DNA of 64,000 nt. Source: Bacillus kexueae (GTDB lineage: Bacteria; Bacillota; Bacilli; Bacillales; Aeribacillaceae). The notes under the pieces are model-generated. The model made no database searches. It worked only from the letters and a program-made list of their open reading frames with translations, and was not told the origin of the DNA. Below, one piece after another: positions 23,984 to 33,770 of the stretch (its first letter is position 1; each line of letters starts with the position of its first letter). Location of the stretch: contig NZ_JALAZE010000003.1 of NCBI RefSeq assembly GCF_022809095.1, forward strand, positions 124,001 to 188,000. The letters run 5' to 3'. Made by a program: the position numbers and the translations under genes.

Positions 23984-24766
23984 ATGGGGAAGGTTTATAT
24001 CGTAGGAGCAGGTCCGGGAGACCCGGAGCTAATTACTATTAAAGCTTTAAAATGCATTCAAAAGGCGGATGTCATCATGTATGACCGCTTAGTAAACAAG
24101 GAACTCCTATCTTATGCAAAAGAAGGAGCGGATCTTATTTACTGCGGGAAACTACCAAACTACCATACGATGAAACAAGAAACGATTAATAAATTTTTAG
24201 TAAAATACGCAAAAGCAGGTAAAACGGTTGTTCGGCTGAAAGGGGGAGACCCTTATGTATTTGGAAGAGGTGGAGAAGAAGCGGAATATGTGGCGAAACA
24301 TCAAATCCCTTTTGAGGTGGTACCAGGTATAACAGCGAGTATTGCCGCTTCTTCTTATAGTGGAATTCCGTTAACCCAACGAAATATAAGTGGCAACGTT
24401 ACAATTTTAACTGGGCACCGTGTAAACGAAGAAAATCATTTACTTAACAATTTATCCTTTTTAAAAGCGGCGGATACACTTTGTATTTATATGGGGATTG
24501 GCAACATTGAAACGATTCAAGCCCAATTATTAAAAGCAGATAAATCGGAACAAACACCTGTAGCATTTGTGGAATGGGCGTCAACGGACAAACAACGAAC
24601 CATTATTAGTTCCATCGAAAAGATGGCACATGATGTTAATGAAAAAGAAATTGAAAATCCATGTCTTATTATCGTTGGAGAAGTTGTCAAGTTTCATTCG
24701 AAACTTAATTGGTTTGAAGATGTCCCTTCTCGTTCAATGATCGTTGAAGCAGGTGCTTCTCAATGA
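23984..24766 (+). CDS. sumT: Uroporphyrinogen-III C-methyltransferase
   Basis: Methylates uroporphyrinogen III twice with SAM to give precorrin-2, the first step to siroheme. It has 260 residues. It has the SAM-binding VGAGPGDPELIT at the N-terminus and GGDPYVFGRGGEE near 88-100, both diagnostic of the family. It lacks the extra CysG dehydrogenase domain, so oxidation and iron insertion need separate enzymes. It overlaps sirB by four bases (ATGA). It supplies the cofactor of the sulfite reductase encoded upstream. Confidence 0.95.
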   Translation: MGKVYIVGAGPGDPELITIKALKCIQKADVIMYDRLVNKELLSYAKEGADLIYCGKLPNYHTMKQETINKFLVKYAKAGKTVVRLKGGDPYVFGRGGEEAEYVAKHQIPFEVVPGITASIAASSYSGIPLTQRNISGNVTILTGHRVNEENHLLNNLSFLKAADTLCIYMGIGNIETIQAQLLKADKSEQTPVAFVEWASTDKQRTIISSIEKMAHDVNEKEIENPCLIIVGEVVKFHSKLNWFEDVPSRSMIVEAGASQ

Positions 24767-25518
24767 CAAAAGCTATCCTTTACGTCTTTCATGGTTCAAG
24801 ATTAAAGGAAGCAAAAGAAGAGGCATTCACCTTTTTTAGGCACTGTCAGAAACTCACGCAAGTACCTATTCAACATGCTAGTTTCCTAGAGCTTTCTGAA
24901 CCAACCATTGAACAAGGCGTTGAAGAATGTGTGAATGAAGGGGCGACCGAGATTGGCGTCATCCCGATTTTGTTATTTCGTGCGGGCCACGCGAAATACG
25001 ACATCCCTTCCATCTTAACGAAATTAAAAGAAAAGTATCCTGAAACGTCGTTTTCGTATGGAGAACCTCTTGGTGTTCATCAATGGATGATCGACATTGT
25101 AGTGGAGAAGGTGCGAAGTGTCACGACAGCGCAAAAGCTATCTGAGATCTCTCCTCAAATCGTGCTCATTGGTAGAGGAAGTAAAGATAGAGAAATGCAA
25201 CAAGATTTTAATACACTTTGTCAATCGGTTGAAAATGAGTTAGGCATGAACACAACTGGCTGTTACTTAACAGCTGCAAAACCTTCGTTTCACGAGATCC
25301 TTTCAACAATTAAGGGAAAAGAAGCGAATCAATTGTACATTTTTGTTCCGTACTTAATTTTTACCGGATTACTTTATAAGCAAATTGAACGCGACCTAAA
25401 AAGCGAGTTGTCTAATCGAATACAATGGCAACTAACAGACTACATCGGGCAACACCCGAATATCCATCGGCTTGTGTCGATTCGGGCGCAAGAGGCCAGT
25501 AATGTAAATATTACATAG
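24763..25518 (+). CDS. sirB: Sirohydrochlorin ferrochelatase
   Basis: Inserts Fe2+ into sirohydrochlorin. The 251-residue protein is a tandem CbiX-like chelatase. The N-terminal YVFHGSR carries the metal-site His, and IPILLFRAGHAKYDIP carries the second. The ATG overlaps the sumT stop. It is the last gene of the operon: the terminator hairpin begins in its stop codon. In B. subtilis sirC (precorrin-2 dehydrogenase) follows here; in this window it does not. Confidence 0.93.
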   Translation: MTKAILYVFHGSRLKEAKEEAFTFFRHCQKLTQVPIQHASFLELSEPTIEQGVEECVNEGATEIGVIPILLFRAGHAKYDIPSILTKLKEKYPETSFSYGEPLGVHQWMIDIVVEKVRSVTTAQKLSEISPQIVLIGRGSKDREMQQDFNTLCQSVENELGMNTTGCYLTAAKPSFHEILSTIKGKEANQLYIFVPYLIFTGLLYKQIERDLKSELSNRIQWQLTDYIGQHPNIHRLVSIRAQEASNVNIT

Positions 25519-25553
25519 GTGTATAGGATTGAATATCTATACACCTTTTTTCT
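25517..25553 (+). terminator. Rho-independent terminator of the cys operon
   Basis: AGGTGTATA (25517-25525) pairs with TATACACCT (25539-25547), followed by TTTTTTC. The stem starts inside the sirB stop codon. Confidence 0.85.
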
Positions 25554-25635
25554 TTGTTTATCTTTCTTTTATATAACTACCTAAAACAATTACTTTTATT
25601 ACTTTTTTGAAGTTTACTTGACGAGTGTACCGTTT

Positions 25636-26200
25636 TTATTTTTTCAAAATGTTTATTTTAGTTCTCGAAATGGCATATAAAGTGGACTCGATAAGATGAT
25701 TGTCACCAATCTTTTCTCTTATGATAAGTGCCTCTTGGAAGAAAGATAAAGCATCATGATATAGCTTTTGGTCAAATAAGTTTTTTCCTTGATGCTGATA
25801 AACATAGTGAAGATAAGGTTTGTATATTGGATGTTGTTCTGCTTGATGTATAAGTTTGGTGAAAAAGGTGTTGGAGCGTTTAAATTTTTTCATCCATTGG
25901 TATGTATGGGCGAGGCGAATTTCGTTTATAAATACACCCGTATCGCTAAAGTAGTGACTCATGGAGTTGAATGGCTTTAAGAAGGTAGACTTCGCTTTCT
26001 TTTAACTCATTAATAATTCGTAAATAGGTACCAATCATTCCGCATATTTTGGCGGAAGTTAGGGGATTATGCTGGCCAATTTGTAATTGTGTTTTAAAAT
26101 AGTCAATTCCTTTTTTCATCTGTATCGGTTGGTCGGGGATTTCTCGTAAATGAGAGTTGAAAGTAAACGTCATATTATAAGGATTTGTTGGAATATCCAA
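25636..26200 (-). pseudogene. Frameshifted TPR-like protein gene
   Basis: Two minus-strand frames overlap. The upstream part begins at TTG 26200 (nine bases after AAAGGAG) and reads MDIPTNPYNMTFTFNS... to KAIQLHESLL with a stop at 25946. The downstream part continues from about 25950 in another frame, SDTGVFINEIRLAHTYQW... to the stop at 25636. Removing one T from a TTT run at about 25947-25953 would join them into one protein of about 187 residues. Both parts show helical TPR-like spacing (LxxAIxLHE, ALSFFQEALIIREKIGDN). The family and function are not recognised. Either the gene is newly broken or the shift is a sequencing error in the T run. Confidence 0.6.
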
Positions 26201-26415
26201 GGAAAACATCTCCTTTAAAAATGTAAGAACGAGGCTGACCAATAAGTACAGCCCACGCTCTTCGTCAATTCATTTTGGTAGTTGTTGCTGAAAGAAAGGA
26301 CGGTCTCAACTGGCTTGACTTACACTTGTCCACTTCGGCATGTGCTGCTCATCATGTTCCGCAGTCACCTTCGATTGAATGAACCTATCTTTCACTCCTA
26401 CAAAGGAAAAAGTGG

Positions 26416-28131
26416 TTATTTCGCTTGCTTTCGCATGGCGATTATTTTTTCTTCATCTGGTGTAACGTAGACTGTTTGTTGCCCTTCGTAAATGACAAAC
26501 CCTGGTTTGGCACCATTTGGCTTTTTTACTTGGCGAATGGTCGTGAAGTCTACAGGAACGGAGCTTGATTGCCTAGCTTTACTGAAGTAAGCCGCTAATT
26601 GGGCTGCTTCGTATATTGTCGTTTCAGTCGGTTTTTCCGATCGGATGACGACGTGTGAGCCGGGAATATCTTTCGTATGTAACCAAATTTCATTTCGCTT
26701 CGCTAATTTATTAGTTAAATACTCGTTTTGTTTGTTGTTCTTCCCGACGAGAATCTCTGTCCCATCAGTTGAATAATATGTTTCGAGCTCCGGTTTTGTT
26801 GGCTTTTTCTTATGCGCTTTATGTTTTGCCTTTTGTTTTAAGTACTCGCCTTCAATAAGCTCCTCTCGAATTTCATTGACATCCTTTGGAGATGCTGTCT
26901 CAAGCTGTTGAATGAGTCGGTCAAAATATTCGATTTCTTCCTCCGCTTTTTGAATTTGTTCTTGAACGACGGAAATCGAATTTTTTGCCTTTTGGTATTT
27001 TTGGAAATAACTTTGGGCATTCTCTGCCGGTGTTTTTAAAGGATCTAGTTTAATGGTTACGGTTGGACTTTCCTCTTCATAATAATTGATGACTTCGACT
27101 TCCTGATCTCCTTTTTGAACCATGTACATATTAGCGGTTAAGAGTTCACCGAGAAGCTGATATTTATCTGACTTTTCGGCCTCTTTTAATGTCTTTTCGA
27201 GCTTTTTAATTTTGTTTGCGTTTTTCTTCCGCTCATTCAAGATAAATCGTTCTAAATCGTGTCCTTGTTGCTTCACGCGATCTCGTTCTGCTTTTCCATA
27301 ATAAAATCGATCTAACAGTTCGCTAAATGACTCAAACGATTTCTTTTCCCCATCTATATGTTGAAGTGGAAGGGCGTAAAATAATTCCTTCTTTTCAGAA
27401 ACCATCATCGTTGGAGCCTGCTCATGACGAATACGACTGATGATTTCAACGAAAGCTTTCGGAACTGTCGAGCGATTGGCTAAGCCTGCTTCATGTATGA
27501 TTTCTTCTGCTATTAATGGAGAGATGCCGGCAAACTGTTCAACGATCTGTTCTTTCATTTTCCCTTTGTTAAAATCGAGCTTTTTTAACACCATTTCTTC
27601 ATCCGCCTCAAAAGGAGAAACCTTGTCCTGTTTAGGTGGATATACGTAGGTGTGTCCTGGTAAAACAGTACGATGTCGGTTCATCGCGGGGGATAGGTGT
27701 TTAATACTGTCTAGAATCATATTTCGTTCTTTTTCTACTAAAATGATATTACTATGCCGACCCATAATTTCGATAATTAATTGTTTGTATGAAATATCCC
27801 CAATTTCATTTCGCGCTCTTAATTCAAGGACAAGCATTCTTTCCAAACCCGGTTGCTCCACATTTTCGACGATGCTTCCCTCTAAATGTTTGCGCAAAAG
27901 CATACAAAACATAGGGGGTTCTGCTGGATTATCGTACGATTCAGTTGTGACATGCACACGTGCATAACTTGGGTGTGCTGAAAATAAGACTCGGTAGTTG
28001 TTTCCTTGGTTCCTAATTTGAACGATGAGTTCATGTTTATATGGTTGGTAAATTTTTGTCACCCGTCCACCGACTAATTTTTCCTTTAGTTCATTTTTCA
28101 TACAATATGTAAATAGACCATCAAACGACAT
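26416..28131 (-). CDS. rqcH: RqcH ribosome quality-control protein (NFACT family)
   Basis: Binds obstructed 50S subunits carrying peptidyl-tRNA and recruits tRNA-Ala to add alanine tails. The 571-residue protein has an N-terminal NFACT-N domain (with [12 protein letters not shown] near 110), a helix-hairpin-helix region, a long coiled coil (about 290-430) and a C-terminal NFACT-R RNA-binding domain with [14 protein letters not shown]. The ATG at 28131 follows GAAGGTG with a normal gap and gives [15 protein letters not shown], the family start; the ATG three codons earlier overlaps the site. Older annotations call it fibronectin-binding protein. It is divergent from the Ca2+ ATPase gene. Confidence 0.95.
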   Translation of the reverse strand: MSFDGLFTYCMKNELKEKLVGGRVTKIYQPYKHELIVQIRNQGNNYRVLFSAHPSYARVHVTTESYDNPAEPPMFCMLLRKHLEGSIVENVEQPGLERMLVLELRARNEIGDISYKQLIIEIMGRHSNIILVEKERNMILDSIKHLSPAMNRHRTVLPGHTYVYPPKQDKVSPFEADEEMVLKKLDFNKGKMKEQIVEQFAGISPLIAEEIIHEAGLANRSTVPKAFVEIISRIRHEQAPTMMVSEKKELFYALPLQHIDGEKKSFESFSELLDRFYYGKAERDRVKQQGHDLERFILNERKKNANKIKKLEKTLKEAEKSDKYQLLGELLTANMYMVQKGDQEVEVINYYEEESPTVTIKLDPLKTPAENAQSYFQKYQKAKNSISVVQEQIQKAEEEIEYFDRLIQQLETASPKDVNEIREELIEGEYLKQKAKHKAHKKKPTKPELETYYSTDGTEILVGKNNKQNEYLTNKLAKRNEIWLHTKDIPGSHVVIRSEKPTETTIYEAAQLAAYFSKARQSSSVPVDFTTIRQVKKPNGAKPGFVIYEGQQTVYVTPDEEKIIAMRKQAK

Positions 28132-28185
28132 AATGAACACCTTCTTTATTTAGTCCTAAAAATGTTATCCAAATCAACAAACGAA

Positions 28186-28204
28186 GGCAAGCATTACGCT
28201 TGCC
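28186..28204 (-). other. Hairpin in the rqcH leader
   Basis: GGCAAGC (28186-28192) and GCTTGCC (28198-28204) form a perfect seven-base stem with loop ATTAC. It lies in the presumed 5' leader of rqcH, about 55 bases before the start codon, between promoter and ribosome site. It has no T run on the minus strand, so it is not a typical terminator. Confidence 0.4.
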
Positions 28205-28231
28205 AGTCAAGTTCGTGAAAGAATTAGCTAA

Positions 28232-28240
28232 ATTATAACA
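28232..28240 (-). promoter_or_regulatory. Extended -10 promoter of rqcH
   Basis: On the minus strand the sequence reads TGTTATAAT, a perfect TGnTATAAT extended -10. The -35 position is weak. It lies about 100 bases upstream of the rqcH start. Confidence 0.55.
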
Positions 28241-28345
28241 TGTTTTTGGACGAGGCTGAATAAGTTGGTTTTAGAGACAAGTTCGAGTTTCGTCGCAAGT
28301 TGAGAGGTACTAAGTACTTTTACGGTAAGGGGTGTTCGTCGTTTT

Positions 28346-31027
28346 ATGATTTGGCATAAGCTAACGATACAAGAAGTGATGGAATCCGTTCATTCAAATG
28401 CTGAAAGAGGTCTCGAAGAGGAGGAAGCTCAAAAGCGATTAAAAAAGGATGGCTATAATGAAATGCAAGAGGCAGAACGCGCATCGGCGTTCATTCTCTT
28501 TATTAGTCAGTTCAAAGACTTTATGGTTTTAGTTCTCCTCGTCGCGACGCTTGTATCGGCACTACTTGGTGAATATATCGATGCCATTGCAATCATTGCC
28601 ATCGTACTTTTAAATGGTGTGTTAGGTTTTATTCAAGAAAGGAAAGCTGAAAAGTCCCTTGATGCCCTAAAGGAGTTATCTGCTCCATTTGTGTCCGTGT
28701 ATCGAAACGGGGAATGGACAAAAATCCCCTCCAAGCAATTAGTCGTTGGCGATATTGTCAAATTTTCTAGCGGTGATCGAATCGGTGCCGATATGAGAAT
28801 AATAGAAGCGAACGGCTTAGAAGTAGAGGAGTCGGCTTTAACTGGTGAATCAGTTCCGGTACTAAAGAATGAAGTTCCGATTATGAATGAAGATATTGGA
28901 ATTGGAGACAAAGTCAATATGGTATTCATGGGAACGTTAGTCACGAGAGGCTCTGGGGTTGGAGTTGTCGTCCATACAGGAATGAAAACGGCAATGGGAC
29001 AAATCGCCAACCTTCTCCAAACAGCCGAAACAATGATGACGCCTCTCCAGCGTAAGCTCGAACAGTTAGGGAAAATCTTAATTGTTGTCGCGCTACTACT
29101 AACGGTTTTAGTAGTACTCATTGGAATTATTCAAGGTCACGACATGTACAAAATGTTTCTTGCTGGTGTTTCACTGGCAGTAGCAGCTATTCCAGAAGGT
29201 TTACCAGCTATTGTGACCGTAGCCTTATCTTTAGGCGTTCAACGAATGATTAAGAAAAAGTCAATTGTTCGGAAGCTCCCTGCTGTTGAAACCCTTGGAT
29301 GTGCGTCAGTAATCTGTTCTGATAAAACAGGAACAATGACTCAAAATAAAATGACTGTTACACACATTTGGGTAGGCGGGAAAATGTGGGGTGTAACCGG
29401 TACCGGTTATGAACCATCAGGTGAGTTTCTTACAGGAGATCGAACCGTTCATCCGAATGAGGATAAAGCACTCATGCAAATATTGTCGTTTGGTATGCTA
29501 GCTTCTCAGGCTGAAATTCGGATGAAAGCAAGTGATTATATATTGGATGGGGATCCGACAGAAGGAGCTCTTGTCGTAGCAGGAATGAAGGCGGGTCTGA
29601 CAAAAGAGAAGCTTGTTGAGCAATTTTCCGTTATAAAAGAATTTCCGTTTGATTCAACGCGAAAAATGATGAGTGTAATTGTACAAGACCAAGGAGGCAA
29701 GCGATATGTAATCGCGAAAGGAGCCCCTGATGTTTTAGTTTCAAACTGTCACGATGTGTTATGGGATGGTCGAAAAGAATCGTTATCAAATCGAAAGCAT
29801 ACGGATATTCAAGACACAATTGAACAACTGGCAAACAGAGCACTACGAACCATTGCTATTGCTTATAAGCCTTTAACGAACGAACAAGGGTCCAACATAA
29901 CTCAATGGGAGGCAGAACGAAACTTAACTTTGATTGGCATTACAGGGATGATTGATCCCCCGAGAAAAGAAGTAAAAAAAGCAGTAGCAGATTGTAAACA
30001 AGCGGGGATCAAAACCGTCATGATAACAGGAGATCATGTGATGACGGCGCGTGCCATTGCAAAAGAGTTAAATATACTACCACCTAATGGAAAGGTATTA
30101 GATGGTCAAACGTTATCAAACATGACAGTGGAAGAATTAGAATCGGTTATCGATGAAGTGTACGTATTTGCTCGTGTTTCACCTGAACACAAACTGAAAA
30201 TTGTGAAGGCGTTCCAAAACCGAGGACATGTTGTGGCAATGACAGGAGATGGGGTAAACGATGCTCCTGCAATTAAAGCGAGTGATATCGGAATATCGAT
30301 GGGGATTACCGGTACGGATGTCGCAAAAGAAGCATCTTCATTAATTTTAGTCGACGATAACTTTGCTACAATTCAAGATGCGATAAAGGAAGGCCGCAAT
30401 ATTTATGAGAACATACGAAAATTTATTCGCTACCTATTAGCGTCAAATGTTGGGGAAATTTTAGTTATGCTCTTTGCGATGATTTTAGCCTTACCATTGC
30501 CACTCGTACCAGTTCAAATTTTATGGGTAAATCTCGTCACAGATGGATTGCCTGCCATGGCTTTAGGGTTGGATCCAGCGGAAGGAAATGTCATGAAACG
30601 TGGGCCGCGTCATCCAAAAGAAGGAATTTTTGCAAGAGGGCTCGGGTGGAAAATATTATCTCGTGGTTTTCTAATTGGTACGATGACTTTATTAACCTTT
30701 ATGATAGTATATGCTCGGGATCCAGAAAATTTAGCTTATGCACAAACTGCTGCTTTCAGTACACTTGTACTTGCACAATTGATTTTAGTTTTTGATTGTA
30801 GAAGTGAAAAATCAATATTTGAACGAAATCCGTTTAGTAATCCGTATTTAATCGCAGCGGTTATTTCATCTTTATTACTCATGCTCGTTGTCATTTATTA
30901 TCCGCCGCTTCAACCAATTTTTCACACTGTACCAATTCAAAAACATGACTGGTTATTAATTGCCGCGTTATCAAGTGTGCCAACTTTTTTACTGGCTGGG
31001 TCACTTTTAACAAGAAAAGATAAGTAA
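28346..31027 (+). CDS. P-type (P2A) calcium-transporting ATPase
   Basis: Exports Ca2+ using ATP. The 893-residue protein has an N-terminal cation-ATPase domain, TGES near 165, PEGLPAIVTVAL in membrane helix M4, the phosphorylated Asp326 in CSDKTGTMTQ, KGAPDVL in the nucleotide-binding domain, and MTGDGVNDAP near 635. Ten membrane helices are expected, and the C-terminal cation-ATPase block is complete. Its closest known counterpart is B. subtilis YloB, a Ca2+ ATPase expressed in sporulation. The start ATG 28346 gives MIWHKLTIQEVMES; the ribosome site AAGGGGTG is about 12 bases away. Confidence 0.93.
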   Translation: MIWHKLTIQEVMESVHSNAERGLEEEEAQKRLKKDGYNEMQEAERASAFILFISQFKDFMVLVLLVATLVSALLGEYIDAIAIIAIVLLNGVLGFIQERKAEKSLDALKELSAPFVSVYRNGEWTKIPSKQLVVGDIVKFSSGDRIGADMRIIEANGLEVEESALTGESVPVLKNEVPIMNEDIGIGDKVNMVFMGTLVTRGSGVGVVVHTGMKTAMGQIANLLQTAETMMTPLQRKLEQLGKILIVVALLLTVLVVLIGIIQGHDMYKMFLAGVSLAVAAIPEGLPAIVTVALSLGVQRMIKKKSIVRKLPAVETLGCASVICSDKTGTMTQNKMTVTHIWVGGKMWGVTGTGYEPSGEFLTGDRTVHPNEDKALMQILSFGMLASQAEIRMKASDYILDGDPTEGALVVAGMKAGLTKEKLVEQFSVIKEFPFDSTRKMMSVIVQDQGGKRYVIAKGAPDVLVSNCHDVLWDGRKESLSNRKHTDIQDTIEQLANRALRTIAIAYKPLTNEQGSNITQWEAERNLTLIGITGMIDPPRKEVKKAVADCKQAGIKTVMITGDHVMTARAIAKELNILPPNGKVLDGQTLSNMTVEELESVIDEVYVFARVSPEHKLKIVKAFQNRGHVVAMTGDGVNDAPAIKASDIGISMGITGTDVAKEASSLILVDDNFATIQDAIKEGRNIYENIRKFIRYLLASNVGEILVMLFAMILALPLPLVPVQILWVNLVTDGLPAMALGLDPAEGNVMKRGPRHPKEGIFARGLGWKILSRGFLIGTMTLLTFMIVYARDPENLAYAQTAAFSTLVLAQLILVFDCRSEKSIFERNPFSNPYLIAAVISSLLLMLVVIYYPPLQPIFHTVPIQKHDWLLIAALSSVPTFLLAGSLLTRKDK

Positions 31028-31031
31028 AATA

Positions 31032-31040
31032 TGTTATAAT
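31032..31040 (+). promoter_or_regulatory. Extended -10 promoter upstream of the YicC-like gene
   Basis: TGTTATAAT at 31032-31040 is a perfect TGnTATAAT; the -35 position (AAGAAA) is poor. It lies just after the ATPase stop and would start transcripts reading the YicC-like gene, remA, gmk and rpoZ. The 294-base gap to the next gene otherwise holds no supported feature. Confidence 0.5.
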
Positions 31041-31321
31041 GCAAGAAGGTGATAGATGAGAGATTCTATGACCTTTCTTTTTTGCTTGGCTCATCATCTC
31101 GTTTCATCCTCATTGCTACAATGTTCGGAATGCATGACGAATTGTGGATGAGAGCCGTATACATACGTTGTTTTCATCAGGAATGGGAATTCTTTAGGCT
31201 ACTACGTTTACGATATGACGGTACCAATTCGTCATTCATGAAAGTTGCCTAAAATGATGATGTTCCTAAATGAAAGCAACACAACCCGTTTACGCTCAAA
31301 TATAGAAACGGAAGTGATGAA

Positions 31322-32197
31322 ATGGTACATAGTATGACTGGATTTGGGCGATCAGTTAAAGAAAAAGGTGATTTTCATGTAACCGTTGAAATGAGGTCGG
31401 TGAATCACCGTTTTTCAGAAGTGAGCATTCGAATGCCACGCCATTTATTCTATTGTGAAGATAAAATTAAAAAAGTTATTCAACGAAAAGTGAGTCGTGG
31501 GCGAGTGGAAGTATACATAACGATTACGGGCGAATCGATTGTTCAACGTTCGTTACATGTGGATTGGCCACTTGTCGATCAATACATAGAAGCCTTAACG
31601 ACGATGAAAGAAAAATATGAACTCAATGATGATATTCAAGTTCAACATATAATTGGACAACAAAATGTATTTGACATTCAAGAAGAAAATAGTGAAAATG
31701 ATGTACTTGTAGAGCTCGTTTTAGAATCGGTTGAAGAAGCGACTGCCCATCTTGTTGAGATGAGAAAACGTGAAGGTGAACAGCTAACGATTGATTTACA
31801 CGATCGACTTGAAGAAATGAAGACTGTTACTTCTCGTATTGAAACACAAGCTCCCCATGTCGTTACAGCATATGAAGAACGAATTCGTAAACGTATATCC
31901 GAATTTTTATCGGGGAATATTGATGAAAATAGAATACTAACAGAAGCGGCCGTATTTGCTGATAAAGCGGATATTTCTGAAGAGGTGACGCGGTTAAAAA
32001 GCCATATTCAACAATTTGCAGAAACGCTGGAAAAAAGTGAGCCGATTGGGCGTAAATTGGACTTTATCGTACAAGAAATGAATCGTGAAGCCAATACGAT
32101 TGGTGCAAAAGGCAATGACCAAATGATCGCGAAGGCAGTTGTTGATCTAAAGAGTCTCATTGAAAAAATGAAAGAACAAGTTCAAAATATTGAGTAA
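31322..32197 (+). CDS. yloC: YicC/YloC-type endoribonuclease
   Basis: The 291-residue YicC-family protein starts MVHSMTGFGRSVKEKG, the family signature. It has the C-terminal DUF1732 region with GRKLDFIVQEMNREANTIG and then KGND near 265. Members are RNA endonucleases affecting small-RNA and mRNA turnover. The N- and C-terminal domains are both complete. The ATG at 31322 has GGAAGTG a few bases upstream. It is followed by remA after 27 bases, as in B. subtilis. Confidence 0.9.
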   Translation: MVHSMTGFGRSVKEKGDFHVTVEMRSVNHRFSEVSIRMPRHLFYCEDKIKKVIQRKVSRGRVEVYITITGESIVQRSLHVDWPLVDQYIEALTTMKEKYELNDDIQVQHIIGQQNVFDIQEENSENDVLVELVLESVEEATAHLVEMRKREGEQLTIDLHDRLEEMKTVTSRIETQAPHVVTAYEERIRKRISEFLSGNIDENRILTEAAVFADKADISEEVTRLKSHIQQFAETLEKSEPIGRKLDFIVQEMNREANTIGAKGNDQMIAKAVVDLKSLIEKMKEQVQNIE

Positions 32198-32224
32198 TTT
32201 TTTGTCGGTGGGGGGAGCGAACAG

Positions 32225-32488
32225 ATGGGGATTAAACTAATTAATATCGGTTTTGGGAATATCGTATCAGCTAATCGGATTATATCAATTGTCAGTCCGG
32301 AATCAGCCCCTATTAAACGAATCATTCAAGAGGCAAGAGATCGGGGAATGTTAATTGATGCGACATATGGACGCCGCACGCGAGCGGTCGTCATCATGGA
32401 TAGTGACCATATAATTCTATCTGCTGTACAACCAGAGACCGTTGCGCAACGATTGACAAGCAAAGATGAGCTATCAGATGAAGGGTAG
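32225..32488 (+). CDS. remA: Extracellular matrix regulator RemA
   Basis: An 87-residue DNA-binding protein that in B. subtilis activates biofilm matrix operons and osmoprotection genes by forming ring-like oligomers. It begins [19 protein letters not shown] and contains [18 protein letters not shown], almost invariant in the family. GGGGGGAG precedes the ATG. It sits between the YicC-like gene and gmk in one direction with short gaps, so it is probably cotranscribed with essential nucleotide and polymerase genes. Confidence 0.95.
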   Translation: MGIKLINIGFGNIVSANRIISIVSPESAPIKRIIQEARDRGMLIDATYGRRTRAVVIMDSDHIILSAVQPETVAQRLTSKDELSDEG

Positions 32489-33121
<633 letters not shown>

Positions 33122-33123
33122 GA

Positions 33124-33327
33124 ATGCTTTTTCCTTCTATTGATTCATTAATGAATAAAATTGATTCAAAATATACGCTCGTTTCCGTTGCAGCGAAACG
33201 TGCACGTCAAATTCAACAATTTGATGATCAACAATTAGAAAAAACTACGTCTACAAAATTTGTAGGGAAGGCGTTAGAAGAAATTGAAGCGGGCCTTCTT
33301 CATTACGAAAAGTCCGAGTCAAATTAA
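33124..33327 (+). CDS. rpoZ: RNA polymerase omega subunit
   Basis: The 67-residue subunit helps assemble and stabilise the beta' subunit. It starts [20 protein letters not shown] and has [10 protein letters not shown], the conserved omega helix, at about 21-30. It follows gmk directly; the site TTGGAGGCTGAG lies over the gmk end. After its stop comes a 437-base gap. Confidence 0.95.
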   Translation: MLFPSIDSLMNKIDSKYTLVSVAAKRARQIQQFDDQQLEKTTSTKFVGKALEEIEAGLLHYEKSESN

Positions 33328-33454
33328 GAATGTAGGCAAATTCTTGTAAGCTACAAATACGAGAATGCTTAATTTCTCAAAAAATCTTTATGATAGGCTC
33401 TTTTCTCAAAAGATTGATTAGTACGAATAAAATACATTGTTTAAGGTCATTTAT

Positions 33455-33527
33455 ACACTTCAAAGGAGCGGGAGGGCACCTGACACCTCCGGGATGAAGA
33501 GGACAGCTCTCCCCACAGGAAAAGTGT
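33455..33527. other. Folded element in the rpoZ-coaBC gap
   Basis: ACACTT (33455-33460) and AAGTGT (33522-33527) would close a helix. Between them GGAGG can pair with CCTCC (about 33471 and 33486) and AGAG with CTCT (about 33498 and 33507), giving a small multi-branched fold. The segment is more GC-rich than its surroundings. It matches no RNA family I know. The rest of the gap (33328-33454, 33528-33601) shows nothing else I can support. Confidence 0.35.
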
Positions 33528-33601
33528 CTAAACCGTAATGTTAATTCAATTTGAAAATTATCGTAAAAGCAACAATGTATAGAAAAAAGCCTTAAGTTAA
33601 G

Positions 33602-33634
33602 ATAACAACCTTCTATAGGTTGTTATTTTTTTCT
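33602..33634 (+). terminator. Terminator hairpin downstream of rpoZ
   Basis: ATAACAACC (33602-33610) pairs with GGTTGTTAT (33618-33626), followed by TTTTTTC. It lies about 275 bases after the rpoZ stop, so the gap element would be part of the gmk-rpoZ transcript or of a separate small transcript. Confidence 0.8.
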
Positions 33635-33770
33635 AACTTACAATCGCTTTCTCTTAAGAAGTTTTAAGTTAGAAGAAATGCTGAGTATCAAATCGATAAG
33701 AGGCGTTTTGTGAGCGGTCATTGTATAATAACGGAAGAGAGAATTCGTATTTAGAAATGGGGGATTGAAG

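Noticed and set aside
25636-26200. Rap/Phr-type quorum-sensing phosphatase
   Set aside because: TPR-like spacing fits loosely, but the protein is about half the usual length and no phr peptide gene follows.
28633-29121. 162-codon minus-strand frame inside the Ca2+ ATPase gene
   Set aside because: Antisense shadow of conserved P-type ATPase sequence.
31049-31252. 67-codon plus-strand frame between the Ca2+ ATPase gene and the YicC-like gene
   Set aside because: No ribosome site of note, odd composition, and no recognised family; it most likely arises by chance in a promoter-bearing spacer.
33455-33527. Possible tRNA from the cloverleaf-like folding in the rpoZ-coaBC gap
   Set aside because: No TTC loop sequence, no anticodon arm of correct size and no CCA-type acceptor stem; it does not fit a tRNA.
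33724-33729. TATAAT upstream of coaBC as a promoter
   Set aside because: No acceptable -35 at 16-18 bases and no exact TGn extension; left out of the feature list, although a promoter here is likely on layout grounds.
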